Shown here one piece after another: positions 1-9,514 of a stretch of 51,815 nt of DNA (position 1 is the first letter of the stretch; each line of letters opens with the position of its first letter). Below the pieces are notes generated by a model that was given only the letters and a program-made list of their open reading frames with translations, did not search any database and was not told the origin of the DNA. The DNA is from Clostridia bacterium (lineage in GTDB: Bacteria > Bacillota > Clostridia > Christensenellales > Borkfalkiaceae). The stretch is from assembly GCA_017522945.1 (NCBI GenBank), contig JAFWXT010000060.1, forward strand, positions 1 to 51,815. The letters run 5' to 3'. The position numbers were made by a program, and so were the translations under genes.

Positions 1-135
1 GAAGTTGAAAGAATACATACATTACTACAACAATGAGAGAATATCTCTAAAACTAAAAGGAATGAGCCCAGTACAATACCGAGCTCATTCGCAAATGATT
101 TAATATTTAATTCTTGTCTAAACTTTTGGGTTCAC
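1..135 (+). mobile_element. right end of an IS3-family insertion sequence
   Basis: The first 135 bases are the 3' end of an IS whose transposase stops at 101-103. The outer end reads GGGTTCAC (128-135), the complement of the GTGAACCC that opens the second copy near 51681, so these are the terminal inverted repeats of one element type. Homology of the two ends extends imperfectly for about 22 bases (114-135). The flank beyond it (about 136-160) looks like half of a terminator hairpin. Confidence 0.75.
2..103 (+). CDS. IS3-family transposase (OrfB), C-terminal fragment cut by the window edge
   Basis: Reading frame 2 translates to a 33-residue tail containing YIHYYNNERI and LKGMSPVQYR before a TAA stop. 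This is the typical C-terminus of the DDE integrase (OrfB) of the IS150/IS3 group, where a YYN.xR.H/S..LKGMSPxxYR pattern follows the last catalytic glutamate. The catalytic core lies outside the window. The matching OrfA start is seen at the far end of the window, so two copies of the same element probably bracket this segment. Confidence 0.75.
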   Translation, partial: KLKEYIHYYNNERISLKLKGMSPVQYRAHSQMI

Positions 136-161
136 TTCATTTTCGCCTTTGCTTTTTTTTA

Positions 162-416
162 CTAAAATATATTATATAATGAATTACTGCTAATGATTAC
201 GTCTGAATATTCTGCCCAAAGTTCTTTTGAAATAGCTATTGGAGTGTGATTATCAAAGTATAAAACGAGTGCAGGTGATAGTTCATCGTGTTTTTTTACT
301 GCCTCAAAACGTACAAGATGTCCAGTTTGTATAAGCATTTTTGCGGTTGAATTATCTTTCATACTTTTATTATGTAAAATGCTACGGTTTTTATTCGTTA
401 AAAGCACTATTAACAA
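162..416 (-). CDS. possible small protein of unknown function
   Basis: An 84-residue frame opens at a TTG preceded by AAAGGAA. A later ATG (MKDNSTAKML) is an alternative start. The central part (LVRFEAVKKHDELSPALVLYFD) reads like folded protein rather than random translation, but I recognise no family. It lies between the IS end and the promoter of the acyltransferase gene, in a stretch (104-563) that otherwise holds only the IS flank and that promoter. It could be a remnant of a gene broken by the IS, or a chance frame. Confidence 0.25.
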   Translation of the reverse strand: MLIVLLTNKNRSILHNKSMKDNSTAKMLIQTGHLVRFEAVKKHDELSPALVLYFDNHTPIAISKELWAEYSDVIISSNSLYNIF

Positions 417-433
417 AATATTCCTTTAAAGGC

Positions 434-463
434 TTGACAATTTAACGTTCACTATTATATAAT
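434..463 (+). promoter_or_regulatory. sigma-A type promoter of the acyltransferase gene
   Basis: TTGACA at 434-439 and TATAAT at 458-463 are separated by 18 bases. The expected transcription start near 470 rules out the long frame opening at 474 and supports the ATG at 564. Confidence 0.75.
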
Positions 464-563
464 ATTAAGGAATTTGACTAAAAAAAGTTATTTTTTTATG
501 CAAAAAGAAGGGTTTATTGTGCATTTGCTTAATAAAATGCGCAATAATTTACGAAGGAGAAAA

Positions 564-1808
564 ATGAAGAAGGTAAAAAGTTTTGATTTTAAAAAGCCAC
601 CAAAGAATCCAGGTCTTAGATGGTTAGTTCAAATAGTTTGCTCGATAGGGTTAAGCGGTAAGAATTTTACGGTAAGAAAGCACAATATGGAAGGGCTTGA
701 AAAAGAGCCTTATATTTTACTTTCAAACCACGCGTCGATGACAGACCTTATGGTCGCTCAAAAAATTGTTTATCCGCAAAGGCTTAATAACGTAGCGAGT
801 ATTGAAGCATTTCACAATTACACAGCGGTGTTATTTAGGCATTTAGGGGTTATTGCAAAAAGAAAGTTTATTCAAGATTTACAACTAATTAAAAATATTC
901 GTTATAGTTTAACTGAGCTTGGTAACGTATTTTGTATTTATCCTGAAGCGCGTTACTCACTTGATGGTTGTACTTCATACTTACCCGATTCGCTTGGTAA
1001 AATGTTAAAGCTTTTTAAAGTGCCCGTAGTAGTTTTAAATATGAAGGGTAATTATTTAAGTCACCCACAATGGAACAAATACGGTAAAAAATGCCCCGTT
1101 GAAGCGGATATGACGCAAATAATCACTAAAGAAGAGCTTGAAACTTTATCGGTTGCAGAAATCAATGAACGAGTAAAGCAAGCATTTGTTTACGATGATT
1201 TTGCTTGGCAGTTAGAAAATAAGATAGTTATCAATCACAAAAAGCGTGCCGAAGGCTTAAACGGATTATTATATCAATGTCCACATTGTAAAAAAGAGTT
1301 TGATATGCACTCTGAAGGTGCTTATTTATGGTGTGGCTCTTGCGGTAAGCGTTACTATATGAATGAATACGGTCAACTTTCGGCAACGGAAGGCGAAACT
1401 GAATTTTCACATATTCCCGATTGGTTTAAGTGGCAACGCCAAAACGTTAGAGAAGAAGTTAGAAACGGAACTTATCACATTGAAGATGACGTTGAATTAA
1501 AAACTCTTCCAAATTCTATTCGCTATATCAAACAAGGCGTAGCGCATTTCGTGCACGACGTAAACGGAATGGTGCTTACTGGAACTGCCTACGGCGAACC
1601 TTTAAAGGTTGTTAAAAATCCGCTTGAGCAAGAAAGTATTCATATCGAATACTCTGCGGTTTACGGTAAAGATTTATTTGATATTGCAGTTCGTGATGAT
1701 AGTTATTGGTTTACACCACTTAATGCGCGCGATATATTAACTAAGGTTTCTATTGCAACTGAAGAAATATATTTTATGCATAAAGAAAAGTTACATAAAG
1801 AAAAATAA
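564..1808 (+). CDS. PlsC-like 1-acyl-glycerol-3-phosphate acyltransferase with zinc ribbon
   Basis: About 414 residues. The N-terminal half carries the lysophospholipid acyltransferase signatures: NHASMTD (the catalytic H-x4-D) and YPEARYS in place of the usual FPEGTRS. Family members transfer an acyl chain to lysophosphatidate at the membrane. After residue 230 there is a zinc ribbon (CPHCKKEF...WCGSCGKRY) and a C-terminal beta-rich region of unknown role. Members with this tail exist in Clostridia, but the tail's function is not known to me. The start is set by AAGGAG at 555-559 just before ATG 564; upstream frames lack a Shine-Dalgarno and begin at or before the predicted transcript start. 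A terminator follows directly. Substrate is inferred from the family only. Confidence 0.85.
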   Translation: MKKVKSFDFKKPPKNPGLRWLVQIVCSIGLSGKNFTVRKHNMEGLEKEPYILLSNHASMTDLMVAQKIVYPQRLNNVASIEAFHNYTAVLFRHLGVIAKRKFIQDLQLIKNIRYSLTELGNVFCIYPEARYSLDGCTSYLPDSLGKMLKLFKVPVVVLNMKGNYLSHPQWNKYGKKCPVEADMTQIITKEELETLSVAEINERVKQAFVYDDFAWQLENKIVINHKKRAEGLNGLLYQCPHCKKEFDMHSEGAYLWCGSCGKRYYMNEYGQLSATEGETEFSHIPDWFKWQRQNVREEVRNGTYHIEDDVELKTLPNSIRYIKQGVAHFVHDVNGMVLTGTAYGEPLKVVKNPLEQESIHIEYSAVYGKDLFDIAVRDDSYWFTPLNARDILTKVSIATEEIYFMHKEKLHKEK

Positions 1809-1833
1809 GCTTATTTTAAAAAGAAGAAGAAAG

Positions 1834-1873
1834 AACGCCTATAGCACGATAATCGCGCTATAGGCGTTTTTTA
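1834..1873 (+). terminator. intrinsic terminator after the acyltransferase gene
   Basis: Twelve-base arms AACGCCTATAGC (1834-1845) and GCTATAGGCGTT (1857-1868) are followed by a T-run. The loop and right arm contain GATAATCGCGCTATAG, an instance of the dispersed motif described in the findings. Confidence 0.85.
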
Positions 1874-1884
1874 TAAAGTATTTA

Positions 1885-2406
1885 CTAATCTTTTAAAGAT
1901 AAAAAACTAAAAACACCATTTTCAAATAGTATAAAAGAATGGTTGGTGTTTTCTTTGGGTATAGAAATCGAGCCGGGGTTTAAAAATCTAACGCCGTTTT
2001 TTACTTGGTCGAGCGGTAGGTGCGTATGCCCAGATAAAACTACGTCGCCTTGTTTTGATAGTGGTGGCGGATTGTTTATATCGTAGTTATGCCCGTGAGT
2101 AAGATGCATAGTAATTCCGTCAGCTGTTAAAGTGCGTTCGGGAACTAAAACTTCAAAGTCGAGCACCATATCGTCAACCTCAGCGTCACAATTACCGCGC
2201 ACGCAAATAATTTTATCGGCTAAAAGGTTTAATGCTTCAAAAACTTTTTTGGGCGAATAATCTTTTGGAAAATCGTTTCGTGGGCCGTGATAAAGTATAT
2301 CGCCAAGTAAAACTAACTTGTCGGCTTTTAAACTGTTAAATTGTTCAATTAGTTGCGCGGTGTAATAATATGAGCCGTGCAAATCGGATGCAATAATAAT
2401 TTTCAT
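1885..2406 (-). CDS. yfcE: YfcE-like metallophosphoesterase
   Basis: 173 residues, close to the roughly 180 of E. coli YfcE, a metal-dependent phosphodiesterase active on artificial phosphodiesters. All calcineurin-fold metal motifs are present in order: SDLHG at residues 7-11, GDILYHGP around 35-42, GNCDAE around 71-76, THGH around 104-107 and SGHTH around 124-128. The physiological substrate is unknown. It is divergent from its right-hand neighbour and convergent with the acyltransferase gene. No Shine-Dalgarno is visible. A TATAAT on the minus strand (2413-2418) ends only six bases before the ATG, so the mRNA is probably leaderless. Confidence 0.9.
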   Translation of the reverse strand: MKIIIASDLHGSYYYTAQLIEQFNSLKADKLVLLGDILYHGPRNDFPKDYSPKKVFEALNLLADKIICVRGNCDAEVDDMVLDFEVLVPERTLTADGITMHLTHGHNYDINNPPPLSKQGDVVLSGHTHLPLDQVKNGVRFLNPGSISIPKENTNHSFILFENGVFSFLSLKD

Positions 2407-2550
2407 AAACTAATTATAACATAACTTTGCTTTTTTAAAAAGCAATTTATTAAGGTTTGTAAAAAAAGTTGCTTTTATTTCAATGTGTTAAACGCAACCG
2501 CGTTAACAACCTATTTTAAACAAAGCGTAGAAAATTATATTTATTCTTGC

Positions 2551-2617
2551 TAAAAAATATCCCTATATAAGTTGACTAATTGTTCGTTAATCAACCTGTA
2601 TAGGGGCTTTTTTTATA
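2551..2617 (-). terminator. bidirectional terminator downstream of the DegV gene
   Basis: Outer arms CCCTATA (2561-2567) and TATAGGG (2599-2605) enclose inner arms GTTGA (2571-2575) and TCAAC (2591-2595). A T-run follows on each strand (2608-2615 on plus; complement of AAAAAA near 2552-2557 on minus). It can end the minus-strand DegV transcript. The right arm again contains TTAATCAACC..TATAGG. Confidence 0.75.
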
Positions 2618-2662
2618 AATTAGATAGTTTTATAAATGGTTTTAACGCAATAAACAAACTTA

Positions 2663-3544
2663 TTAACGCTTTTCGCCTATAAAGAATAGAGCAACTGTGC
2701 CAGGGCCTGTATGTGAGCCAATTGTCGAGCCTATATCGTATAAAAAAACGTTACCAACTACGTTTTCAAAATAGCTTTCAATTTGATTTTTTAATTGAGT
2801 TGCAAGCGGTAAACAATCCGAATGTGATATGTAGCACTTTAGCGAATAATCTTTACCGCCAAGTGCTTTTTCTTTCATTGTGTTAAACAATTCGTTTAAT
2901 GAATTTCTTGAGCCCATTACCTTTTTTCTTACCACAAGCTTACCAGCTTCGTCCATATTTAAAACGGGGCAGACTTTTAGCATATTACCTATAAAACCTG
3001 CACTTTTTGAAATTCTGCCACCGCGAACGTAGTAGGTTAAATCGCTTGAGCAAAATTCAAGACGAACGTTGAATTTTATTTTTTCTGCATAATCGAACAG
3101 TTCTTTTGCACTAAGCCCTTCGTCGCGCTTGTCTGCTAAAATATCAACTAACAATCCGTATCCGCTTGAAGCGCATAATGAGTCGACTAAATATATTTCA
3201 CTATTTGGATAATTCTTTTTAATATCTTCAAGGGCTAATCTCGCGCTATTATACGAGCCCGAAAGTCCAGACGAAAGAGTTACGTGAACTATAACGTTAT
3301 TTTCCTTTAAAAGACCTTCAAAGTATTCGTAATAGGTTTGTGAATTGATTTGTGAAGTTTTAGTAATTCCGCCTGCGCGCATTTTATCGTAAAATTCTTT
3401 TGGTGTTTGACTATCGTACATATCGTCGATAAAATCTTCGTCGTTAACAAAGTAATGATAAAATAAACATTTAATATTTCTTTCATTTAGTTGTTTGTTG
3501 TTAAGGTCAACTGGTGAACAACAACTTAAAATATAATTTTGCAT
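2663..3544 (-). CDS. DegV family fatty-acid-binding protein
   Basis: 293 residues. DegV/FakB proteins bind a free fatty acid; in many Gram-positives they present it to the FakA kinase. Visible hallmarks are TKTSQIN (residues about 62-68), the SSGLSGSYNSA segment (about 93-103) that contributes the carboxylate-binding serine, and RGGRISKSAG near residue 175. The usual N-terminal DSTCDL is altered to SCCSPVDL. The start is ATG 3544, preceded by AGGAG at seven bases; the longer frame opens inside the promoter (TGTTATAAT on minus around 3570-3578) and is rejected. No fakA partner is in the window. Confidence 0.9.
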   Translation of the reverse strand: MQNYILSCCSPVDLNNKQLNERNIKCLFYHYFVNDEDFIDDMYDSQTPKEFYDKMRAGGITKTSQINSQTYYEYFEGLLKENNVIVHVTLSSGLSGSYNSARLALEDIKKNYPNSEIYLVDSLCASSGYGLLVDILADKRDEGLSAKELFDYAEKIKFNVRLEFCSSDLTYYVRGGRISKSAGFIGNMLKVCPVLNMDEAGKLVVRKKVMGSRNSLNELFNTMKEKALGGKDYSLKCYISHSDCLPLATQLKNQIESYFENVVGNVFLYDIGSTIGSHTGPGTVALFFIGEKR

Positions 3545-3755
3545 AGTAAATCTCCTAAATTTTTTTGCCATTATAACACAACTTAAAATATAAATCTACA
3601 ACTTGCGGATAGATTTTTATATACTTTATAAAAACTAAACGTAGAAAGAATTTGTATTAAAATAGAATTAAAAAATAATATCTCTACAAATAGTAGAAAA
3701 GGCGTTTAATCGACTTATAAGCGGACTTATTTAGTTATATTAAATAATGAGAACT

Positions 3756-3790
3756 AAAAAAAGAGTGCAAAAGTATTTGCACTCTTAAAA
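3756..3790 (-). terminator. terminator of the HU gene
   Basis: Arms AAGAGTGCAAA and TTTGCACTCTT (3761-3771, 3776-3786) are followed on the minus strand by a run of seven Ts. Confidence 0.85.
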
Positions 3791-3819
3791 TGTTTTATAA
3801 AACAAATTTTAATAATTGA

Positions 3820-4095
3820 TTAACCATTAAATACGTCTTTATAAGCTTTGCTAAATTTTACGGTTGGAGATTTGCAAGCTGCGATAGAAATTTTTTCGCC
3901 TGTTTTTGGGTTAACGCCATCTCTTTCAGCTTTTGCTTTTACTTCAAAAGTAGCAAAACCAGAGATATGAACGTATTCACCCTTTTTTAATGCTTCCGTT
4001 AAAGTTTCTACTAACGATTCAAAATTGTTTTCAGCTTCCCTAATCGTAACGCCTAATTTGTCGGCATAAGCTCTAATAAATTCACTTTTGTTCAT
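3820..4095 (-). CDS. hup: HU-family histone-like DNA-binding protein
   Basis: 91 residues, the standard HU length. It opens with MNKSEFI, has the helical dimerisation region (residues 1-45), ISGFATFEVKAKAERDGVNP spanning the beta-arm entry (about 45-64), and ends in PTVKFSKAYKDVFNG. HU dimers bend and compact DNA without sequence specificity. GGAGG stands six to seven bases before the ATG. It is a monocistronic gene with its own strong promoter and terminator. The arm has a mildly divergent composition (SIAACKSPT instead of I.A...P.F), still within the family. Confidence 0.95.
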   Translation of the reverse strand: MNKSEFIRAYADKLGVTIREAENNFESLVETLTEALKKGEYVHISGFATFEVKAKAERDGVNPKTGEKISIAACKSPTVKFSKAYKDVFNG

Positions 4096-4173
4096 AATTT
4101 TCCTCCAAGTTTTAATTAGTATGCGATAACGTTTAATATAAATAAATTATTAACTAACGTTTCTTACGCTTAT

Positions 4174-4201
4174 ATTATAACACAAAATCAAGATTTTACA
4201 A
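4174..4201 (-). promoter_or_regulatory. promoter of the HU gene
   Basis: On the minus strand TTGTAA (4201-4196) and TATAAT (4179-4174) are 16 bases apart, giving a leader of about 70 bases before the HU ATG. Confidence 0.7.
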
Positions 4202-4372
4202 GGGGTTTTTAAAAAAAAGTTATTTAAAATTAAAATTTTTTTATAATTGATTAAATTTGGGTAAATACATTGACTTTTTTTGGCATTTAATGTAAAATTA
4301 AGAAGCAAATGAAAAATATAATCTTTGGTGCTGGCGCAAGTTGCGTTAGGTTTAACCTTTAAGGAGATTGTA

Positions 4373-5602
4373 ATGCAAAGCGAAAGATTGATTGAAAAAC
4401 TGAATAATAAGCTTACTTTTGTTAGAAAAGCTTCGCTTAAGGAATTAAAAAAACGCGAACGAGCCGACCATTCGTTAGTGCCAAATCAAAATTTACACGA
4501 AGTTAATATGAATATACATACTAACTATTCATTCTCACCATATTCACCAACTTTGGCAGGATATATGGCATATAAAAGCGGTATTAAAATTGCTTGCGCG
4601 TGCGATTACGGAACGTTAAGCGGTAACGAAGAGTTTGAATATGTGTGTAAATATTTAAATATCAACACGGTTAACGGCTTTGAAGTTACTTTAGTTAACG
4701 GCAAGGGTGAAGAAGGCATTTATAGTTTTTACGGAATAAACAAAGATAGTGAAGCCCACTTTTTACCTATGCTTGAACAATTTAGAAAGGTTTGCTTTAA
4801 ACGAGTTAGTAATGTTTGCGAGAAAATAAACAAAAAGCTAACTAAATTTGATATTTTCGTTGATTTTGAAAAGGACGTTTGTAAAATTGCAAACACCAAA
4901 AAAGGCGCGACTCTCACATTAAAGCATCTTTATAAGGCAACTAGCGAAAAACTTATTGAAAAATTTAATAAGGGTAGAGCATTAGCCGACTTTTTAAGAA
5001 ACACTTTGTGTTTAGACATTGAAGAGGGGGCGTATAACCTTTTATGCGACTCAAACAATCCTTTCTACGTTTACGATTTAATAAGTGCGTTGCGCAGTAA
5101 TTTTAGCGCAGTAGAAAGTGGGCTTACACCACCGTCGTTAAGCGATTATATAAGCGTTGCTTCAAAAAATAGTGTTATAGTAAGCTATGAATATCACGCT
5201 CCTAATAACTGGCTTAAAAATCAAACTGAAAGCCAACAAACAATTGCAGATTTTGAAAGCTTAATAAAAGAACTTAAGCGCGAAGGAATAAACGCCCTTT
5301 CTATTAGCGCTAACAATTTAAGTGAAAAACTACTTGAAGAGTTTGTAAGTCTTGCCGAAAATCACGAAATGCTTATAATATTTAACGAAAGGGTTGAATA
5401 CCCACGCGATCATTTTGAAAGTTTAGCGCCAAAGACCATTAAGCCCTATCTTGAAAAGTGTGCCTATGCGTTACTTGGTAATTACGTAAGCGCGTTAAAT
5501 AATTTAGAAGATGGGCTTTATACACAAAAAACTATTAGTAAGGTTGCCGATTTTAAGCAAAGATTATTGATTTATGCTCAAATCGGTAAAAAACAACTAT
5601 AA
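4373..5602 (+). CDS. PHP-domain-like protein with degenerate metal site
   Basis: 409 residues. The segment NIHTNYSFSPYSPTLAGYMA (around residues 45-64) followed by GIKIACACDYGTLSGNEEF matches the start of a PHP (polymerase and histidinol phosphatase) domain. The canonical HxH is HTN here and the second motif DH is DY, so the usual three-metal site is probably lost. I therefore expect a binding or regulatory role, or divergent chemistry. AAGGAG (4361-4366) precedes the chosen ATG by six bases; the longer TTG-initiated frame is unlikely. The next gene begins one base after its stop, so the pair is translationally coupled. Confidence 0.7.
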   Translation: MQSERLIEKLNNKLTFVRKASLKELKKRERADHSLVPNQNLHEVNMNIHTNYSFSPYSPTLAGYMAYKSGIKIACACDYGTLSGNEEFEYVCKYLNINTVNGFEVTLVNGKGEEGIYSFYGINKDSEAHFLPMLEQFRKVCFKRVSNVCEKINKKLTKFDIFVDFEKDVCKIANTKKGATLTLKHLYKATSEKLIEKFNKGRALADFLRNTLCLDIEEGAYNLLCDSNNPFYVYDLISALRSNFSAVESGLTPPSLSDYISVASKNSVIVSYEYHAPNNWLKNQTESQQTIADFESLIKELKREGINALSISANNLSEKLLEEFVSLAENHEMLIIFNERVEYPRDHFESLAPKTIKPYLEKCAYALLGNYVSALNNLEDGLYTQKTISKVADFKQRLLIYAQIGKKQL

Positions 5603-5603
5603 T

Positions 5604-6785
5604 ATGAAAAACGATTTTGCTTTTGCGGTGGAAAATTCTACCGCAAATTTTATACCAAAAAATAATCTTGTTTGCGGTTCGGTTGAAAAGCTTTTGCCCT
5701 CGCTTATTAACGATGATGGGGCTATAATAAACCTTTGTTTTAATAGTGGTTGGTTTGCTTTAGCAGGAAACATCAAAGGGGTATTGGGCGCTCGCGAAGT
5801 TATTAGTTTTTGTTTAAACGACGGAAAGCTGGACGAAAACGAACTCGACGTGCTTTTGTCTTCGGTAACGAGCGTTGGTACGGTTATCGTAACTGGAAGC
5901 GAAGAGCTTGCAATGCTTGTTTGTAAAAAATATCAAGCTAAAAAGGTGAAAATAATTTATTTACCACTTGATTTTAATTATGAGTTTTTTATAAAACACG
6001 CGCTTGAAATTGTTGATAACAGAGTTGTTTTATTGGATGAAAAAATTCTTGCAAAATGTAATCGAAGCGCCTTTGTCGATTGTGTTAGAAGAATTTTGGC
6101 GCGCAAGATTTTAAGTGTTGAAATAGCTGTTAATCAAGCTATAACAGGGGATAAAGACAAAAAACAAATCGAAAACATACTTGATGAAAGTAAAAAGTAT
6201 TTGCAAAAATACTTACAAACGCATTTAATAGTATATCTTGTAATTTCACACCTTTTAAGCATTGTTTACGAGCATCTTTCGGGCGTTGAATATATTCCGT
6301 CGGTTGCAGGTGAAGTTTTAGCTAAATTAAACTATAGCTTATCTCTTCGCGGGGAACGGGAATATTTAATTTACAAAATGATATTAAGGCTTTATAAATT
6401 TTATTTTACAAACGACACTTCATTTCTTTTAAAAAGATGCGGTATTGCAATTCAAGAGGAACAAATTAACAAGCTTATGAGCGATTGTTGTTTGCTCGAT
6501 TATTCATTACCCAAAACTGCCTATTTAAGCGATAACGAAATTGATGCGATAAAGCAAAAGATTTATAAGGACAAAAAAGTTATTGAGCTATTAGATAATT
6601 ATTTGTTAGAGCTTGAAAATGAAGCGCAAATTTTAAAAAAAGAGTTTGGTGGCAGAAAATATACGGTAGAGCATTACAACGCCAAAGAGCGAGCTATCGC
6701 GCTTAACTTAACGCCATATCTTATAAAAAATAAAACCGCTTACGAACTTTTATTTGCAAGCGGAATAATTGAATATTTTGCTTAA
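5604..6785 (+). CDS. unknown protein coupled to the PHP-like protein
   Basis: About 393 residues, no recognised family. Hydrophobic beta-strand/loop alternation in the first 150 residues (NLVCGSVEKLLPSL, VGTVIVTGSEELAMLVCKKY, VKIIYLPLDF) recalls the nucleotide-binding half of the dehydroquinate synthase/iron alcohol dehydrogenase fold, and the rest is helical, but no glycine-rich GGGS motif is present, so this is only a suggestion. ATG 5604 starts one base after the upstream TAA with no evident Shine-Dalgarno; an earlier ATG at 5574 would overlap the upstream gene by 29 bases. The two genes share a terminator at 6808-6845 and probably act together. Confidence 0.6.
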   Translation: MKNDFAFAVENSTANFIPKNNLVCGSVEKLLPSLINDDGAIINLCFNSGWFALAGNIKGVLGAREVISFCLNDGKLDENELDVLLSSVTSVGTVIVTGSEELAMLVCKKYQAKKVKIIYLPLDFNYEFFIKHALEIVDNRVVLLDEKILAKCNRSAFVDCVRRILARKILSVEIAVNQAITGDKDKKQIENILDESKKYLQKYLQTHLIVYLVISHLLSIVYEHLSGVEYIPSVAGEVLAKLNYSLSLRGEREYLIYKMILRLYKFYFTNDTSFLLKRCGIAIQEEQINKLMSDCCLLDYSLPKTAYLSDNEIDAIKQKIYKDKKVIELLDNYLLELENEAQILKKEFGGRKYTVEHYNAKERAIALNLTPYLIKNKTAYELLFASGIIEYFA

Positions 6786-6807
6786 TTAAGTATTTATATA
6801 AAAATTA

Positions 6808-6845
6808 AAAAACCACGCTAATCAATATATAGCGTGGTTTTTATG
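6808..6845. terminator. bidirectional terminator between convergent genes
   Basis: Arms AACCACGCT (6811-6819) and AGCGTGGTT (6831-6839) have an A-run before and a T-run after, so it works for the plus-strand pair and the minus-strand ABC transporter. The loop side holds GCTAATCAATATATAGC, related to the dispersed motif. Confidence 0.85.
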
Positions 6846-6871
6846 TTGTTTAAAAAAGCGTTTAATAAATA

Positions 6872-9514
6872 TTATTCACTTCTAAGTGCGATAACAGGGT
6901 CTTTTTTAGAAGCCATATTTGAAGGAATAATACCTGCAACTATAGTTAGCGTAACGCTTATTAAAACAAGCGCGATGCCACCTGCAAGCGGTAGTGATGC
7001 AACGTTTGCAATTGCGGTAAGCGATTTAATAATTAAGCTTATAGGAATGTTTAATAAAACGGTAATGGTTATACCAAGCATACCCGAAGCAAAGCCGATA
7101 ATAGCAGTTTCGGCGTTGAATACGCGCGCTACGTCGCGTTTTGAAGCACCCATTGCACGAAGCACACCAATTTCTTTTGTTCGTTCAAGAACTGAAATGT
7201 AGGTTATAACCCCTATCATAATTGAAGAAACTATTAAAGAAATTGAAACGAACGCGATTAGAACGTAAGTGATTGCATTTATAATTACGGTTATTGAATC
7301 CATCATCATACCTAAATAGTCGGTATATTTGATTTGTTCGCTTTCGTCTTTACCCTTGTTGTAATCGTTAATTATTTGAATTACGTAATCCTTATCTTCA
7401 AAGGTTGCAGGGTAAATCGAAATACTTGACGGGGTTGATTTATCTGCAATACCTAATCTGTAAAGCGTATTTGAAAGTTCGGCATTGTTATCAATTGTAA
7501 AGGTGTTTTGTAATATATCCCATGAGCCTTTTATATTGCTAATAGATATATCGATAAGTGAAAGTTGTGCTTTAACAGAATCAAGTGTTTGTGTTTTATC
7601 AAGTAAATATTCGGTAAGTGCAGGGGTGTAATACATATTTTTTGAAAGAGAACCGCCTGCAGTACCTTCTTTTAAGCGAACTACACCAACAATTTCAAGA
7701 GTAACTTCTTGTTTGTCAAGTAAAGTTTTTAAGTCATCGGTTGAAATTAACTTATATGCCGTTAAGTTAACGCCTTCAATGGTTTGGCGTTTACTTTCAT
7801 CTTCTTCGTAAAGCTCGCCGTTTAATATTACGTTATATTTTTTACCAATTATATCATTAAAAGAAAGCGAAGTAGTAAGTTGATAATTTGGGAAGGTTTC
7901 TTTTAGCTTAGCATCAACAAGTTCTTTATTGTTTGCATACTGCATATTGTACGCCATTCTTGTAAAGATATATCTAACGTCGTCGTCGCTTAAAAGTCCC
8001 ATCATATAAAGAGCGTAGTCTGGTATGCGGTTATATTCATCAACAACAACTAAAAGAGGCCAGTTTGCTCCGTTTTTTGGTTTTTCCATAGTTGGCCAGT
8101 CGCCTGCGAGTAAATCGTATTGAGCCTTTAAAAGTTTATCGCTACCAAGCATTTCAGCCCAACTGTTGTTTGTGCTCATCATTGCTTTAAAGCTTGTGTA
8201 ATATGGTTGGAATAAATTCATTAAAGTACTGCCGATATTTTCGGGCATATAATATTCCATCGGACCGATTTCATTTACTTGTTTATATGAAGTACCTTCT
8301 TTTTGGAATAAATTCAAATTAAAACTATAGCCGTATTGAATAGTGCTTATTCGATTACTGTCAAGTAATTCCTTCTTTTCATCAAGATATTTTTTAAATG
8401 AAGATAGGTCGTTTGAACCTAAACTTTGTGAATAACCGCTCATTAGCGTTTCAAGCATAGGGTTAGGCGATAAACTTTCGGTTTCAGGATATTTTTCAAG
8501 GTCGTTTACATTTTCAGCTTCGCCCATAAATGCGGTTACAAAACTCGTCATATCCATTGAAGCGTTGCTAATAGTTACGGGATAGTTAGATAGCGTATCG
8601 CGTTGAACGTTATTTATATAGGTTGAAAAACCTGCCGAAAGAGATAAAATTAACGCAATACCTATAATACCTATCGAGCCGGCAAAAGAAGTAAGTAACG
8701 TTCTTGCCTTTTTTGTGCCTAAGTTTTTAAGTGAAAGTTGAAGGGCGGTTTTAAAACTCATTGAACGATTAGCGCGAGTTTTCTTTGCTTCTTCAAGGCT
8801 TTTTTCTTGTTCCTTGTCGCGCTCTTCGCTAGTGTAAGCAAAAACATTAGAATCGTCTTTAACAAGCCCATCTTTTAAATTGATAATACGGGTTGAATAT
8901 TCTTTTGCAAGTTCTGGGTTATGAGTTACCATAATAACCAATCGTTCGGTTGCAAGTTCTTTTAAAATATTCATTATTTGAACGCTAGTTTCGGTATCGA
9001 GTGCGCCTGTAGGCTCGTCGGCTAAAATAATTTCGGGGTCGTTAACGATTGCGCGCGCAATAGCAACCCTTTGCATTTGCCCACCTGAAAGTTGCGCTGG
9101 TAATTTTTTAATTTGGTCGGCAAGACCTACCTTTTCAAGCGCTTTAATGGCGCGTTCACGCCTTTCTGTAGGAGCAACCCCCGATAAGGTAAGCGCAAGT
9201 TCAACGTTTGCCAGAACCGTTTGGTGGGGAATAAGGTTGTAGCTTTGAAAAACGAAGCCGATTGAGTGGTTTCTATAAGCGTCCCAGTCTTTATCTAAAT
9301 AAAGCTTGGTAGAAATGCCGTCAATAATAATATCGCCCGCGGTATAGCGGTCAAGCCCACCGATAATGTTAAGTAGGGTGGTTTTGCCACAGCCAGAAGG
9401 GCCTAATATTGAAACAAATTCGCTTTTTCTAAAAGAAAGCGAAACGCCCTTTAAGGCTTCAACAACGGTATCGCCAACGTAATAATTTTTAGTGATATTT
9501 TTTAATTCTAACAT
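6872..9514 (-). CDS. MacB-like ABC transporter, fused ATPase and FtsX-type permease
   Basis: 880 residues. Residues 1-225 are an ABC ATPase with GPSGCGKTT (Walker A, about 37-45), [14 protein letters not shown] (signature), [12 protein letters not shown] (Walker B) and a switch histidine in MVTHNPE. After a charged linker comes a transmembrane segment near residues 265-290, a large extracellular region (about 290-740), and three closing transmembrane helices with the FtsX/MacB core ([27 protein letters not shown]). Family VII ABC systems are mechanotransmitters for peptide export, antimicrobial resistance or cell-wall hydrolase control. The fusion order is that of MacB. A weak AGGG precedes the ATG. 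No two-component pair is adjacent, so a bacitracin-sensor role has no local support. Confidence 0.9.
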   Translation of the reverse strand: MLELKNITKNYYVGDTVVEALKGVSLSFRKSEFVSILGPSGCGKTTLLNIIGGLDRYTAGDIIIDGISTKLYLDKDWDAYRNHSIGFVFQSYNLIPHQTVLANVELALTLSGVAPTERRERAIKALEKVGLADQIKKLPAQLSGGQMQRVAIARAIVNDPEIILADEPTGALDTETSVQIMNILKELATERLVIMVTHNPELAKEYSTRIINLKDGLVKDDSNVFAYTSEERDKEQEKSLEEAKKTRANRSMSFKTALQLSLKNLGTKKARTLLTSFAGSIGIIGIALILSLSAGFSTYINNVQRDTLSNYPVTISNASMDMTSFVTAFMGEAENVNDLEKYPETESLSPNPMLETLMSGYSQSLGSNDLSSFKKYLDEKKELLDSNRISTIQYGYSFNLNLFQKEGTSYKQVNEIGPMEYYMPENIGSTLMNLFQPYYTSFKAMMSTNNSWAEMLGSDKLLKAQYDLLAGDWPTMEKPKNGANWPLLVVVDEYNRIPDYALYMMGLLSDDDVRYIFTRMAYNMQYANNKELVDAKLKETFPNYQLTTSLSFNDIIGKKYNVILNGELYEEDESKRQTIEGVNLTAYKLISTDDLKTLLDKQEVTLEIVGVVRLKEGTAGGSLSKNMYYTPALTEYLLDKTQTLDSVKAQLSLIDISISNIKGSWDILQNTFTIDNNAELSNTLYRLGIADKSTPSSISIYPATFEDKDYVIQIINDYNKGKDESEQIKYTDYLGMMMDSITVIINAITYVLIAFVSISLIVSSIMIGVITYISVLERTKEIGVLRAMGASKRDVARVFNAETAIIGFASGMLGITITVLLNIPISLIIKSLTAIANVASLPLAGGIALVLISVTLTIVAGIIPSNMASKKDPVIALRSE

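Noticed and set aside
6834..7202. Plus-strand open frame of 122 codons
   Set aside because: Antisense shadow of the ABC permease domain, which has clear family motifs on the minus strand.
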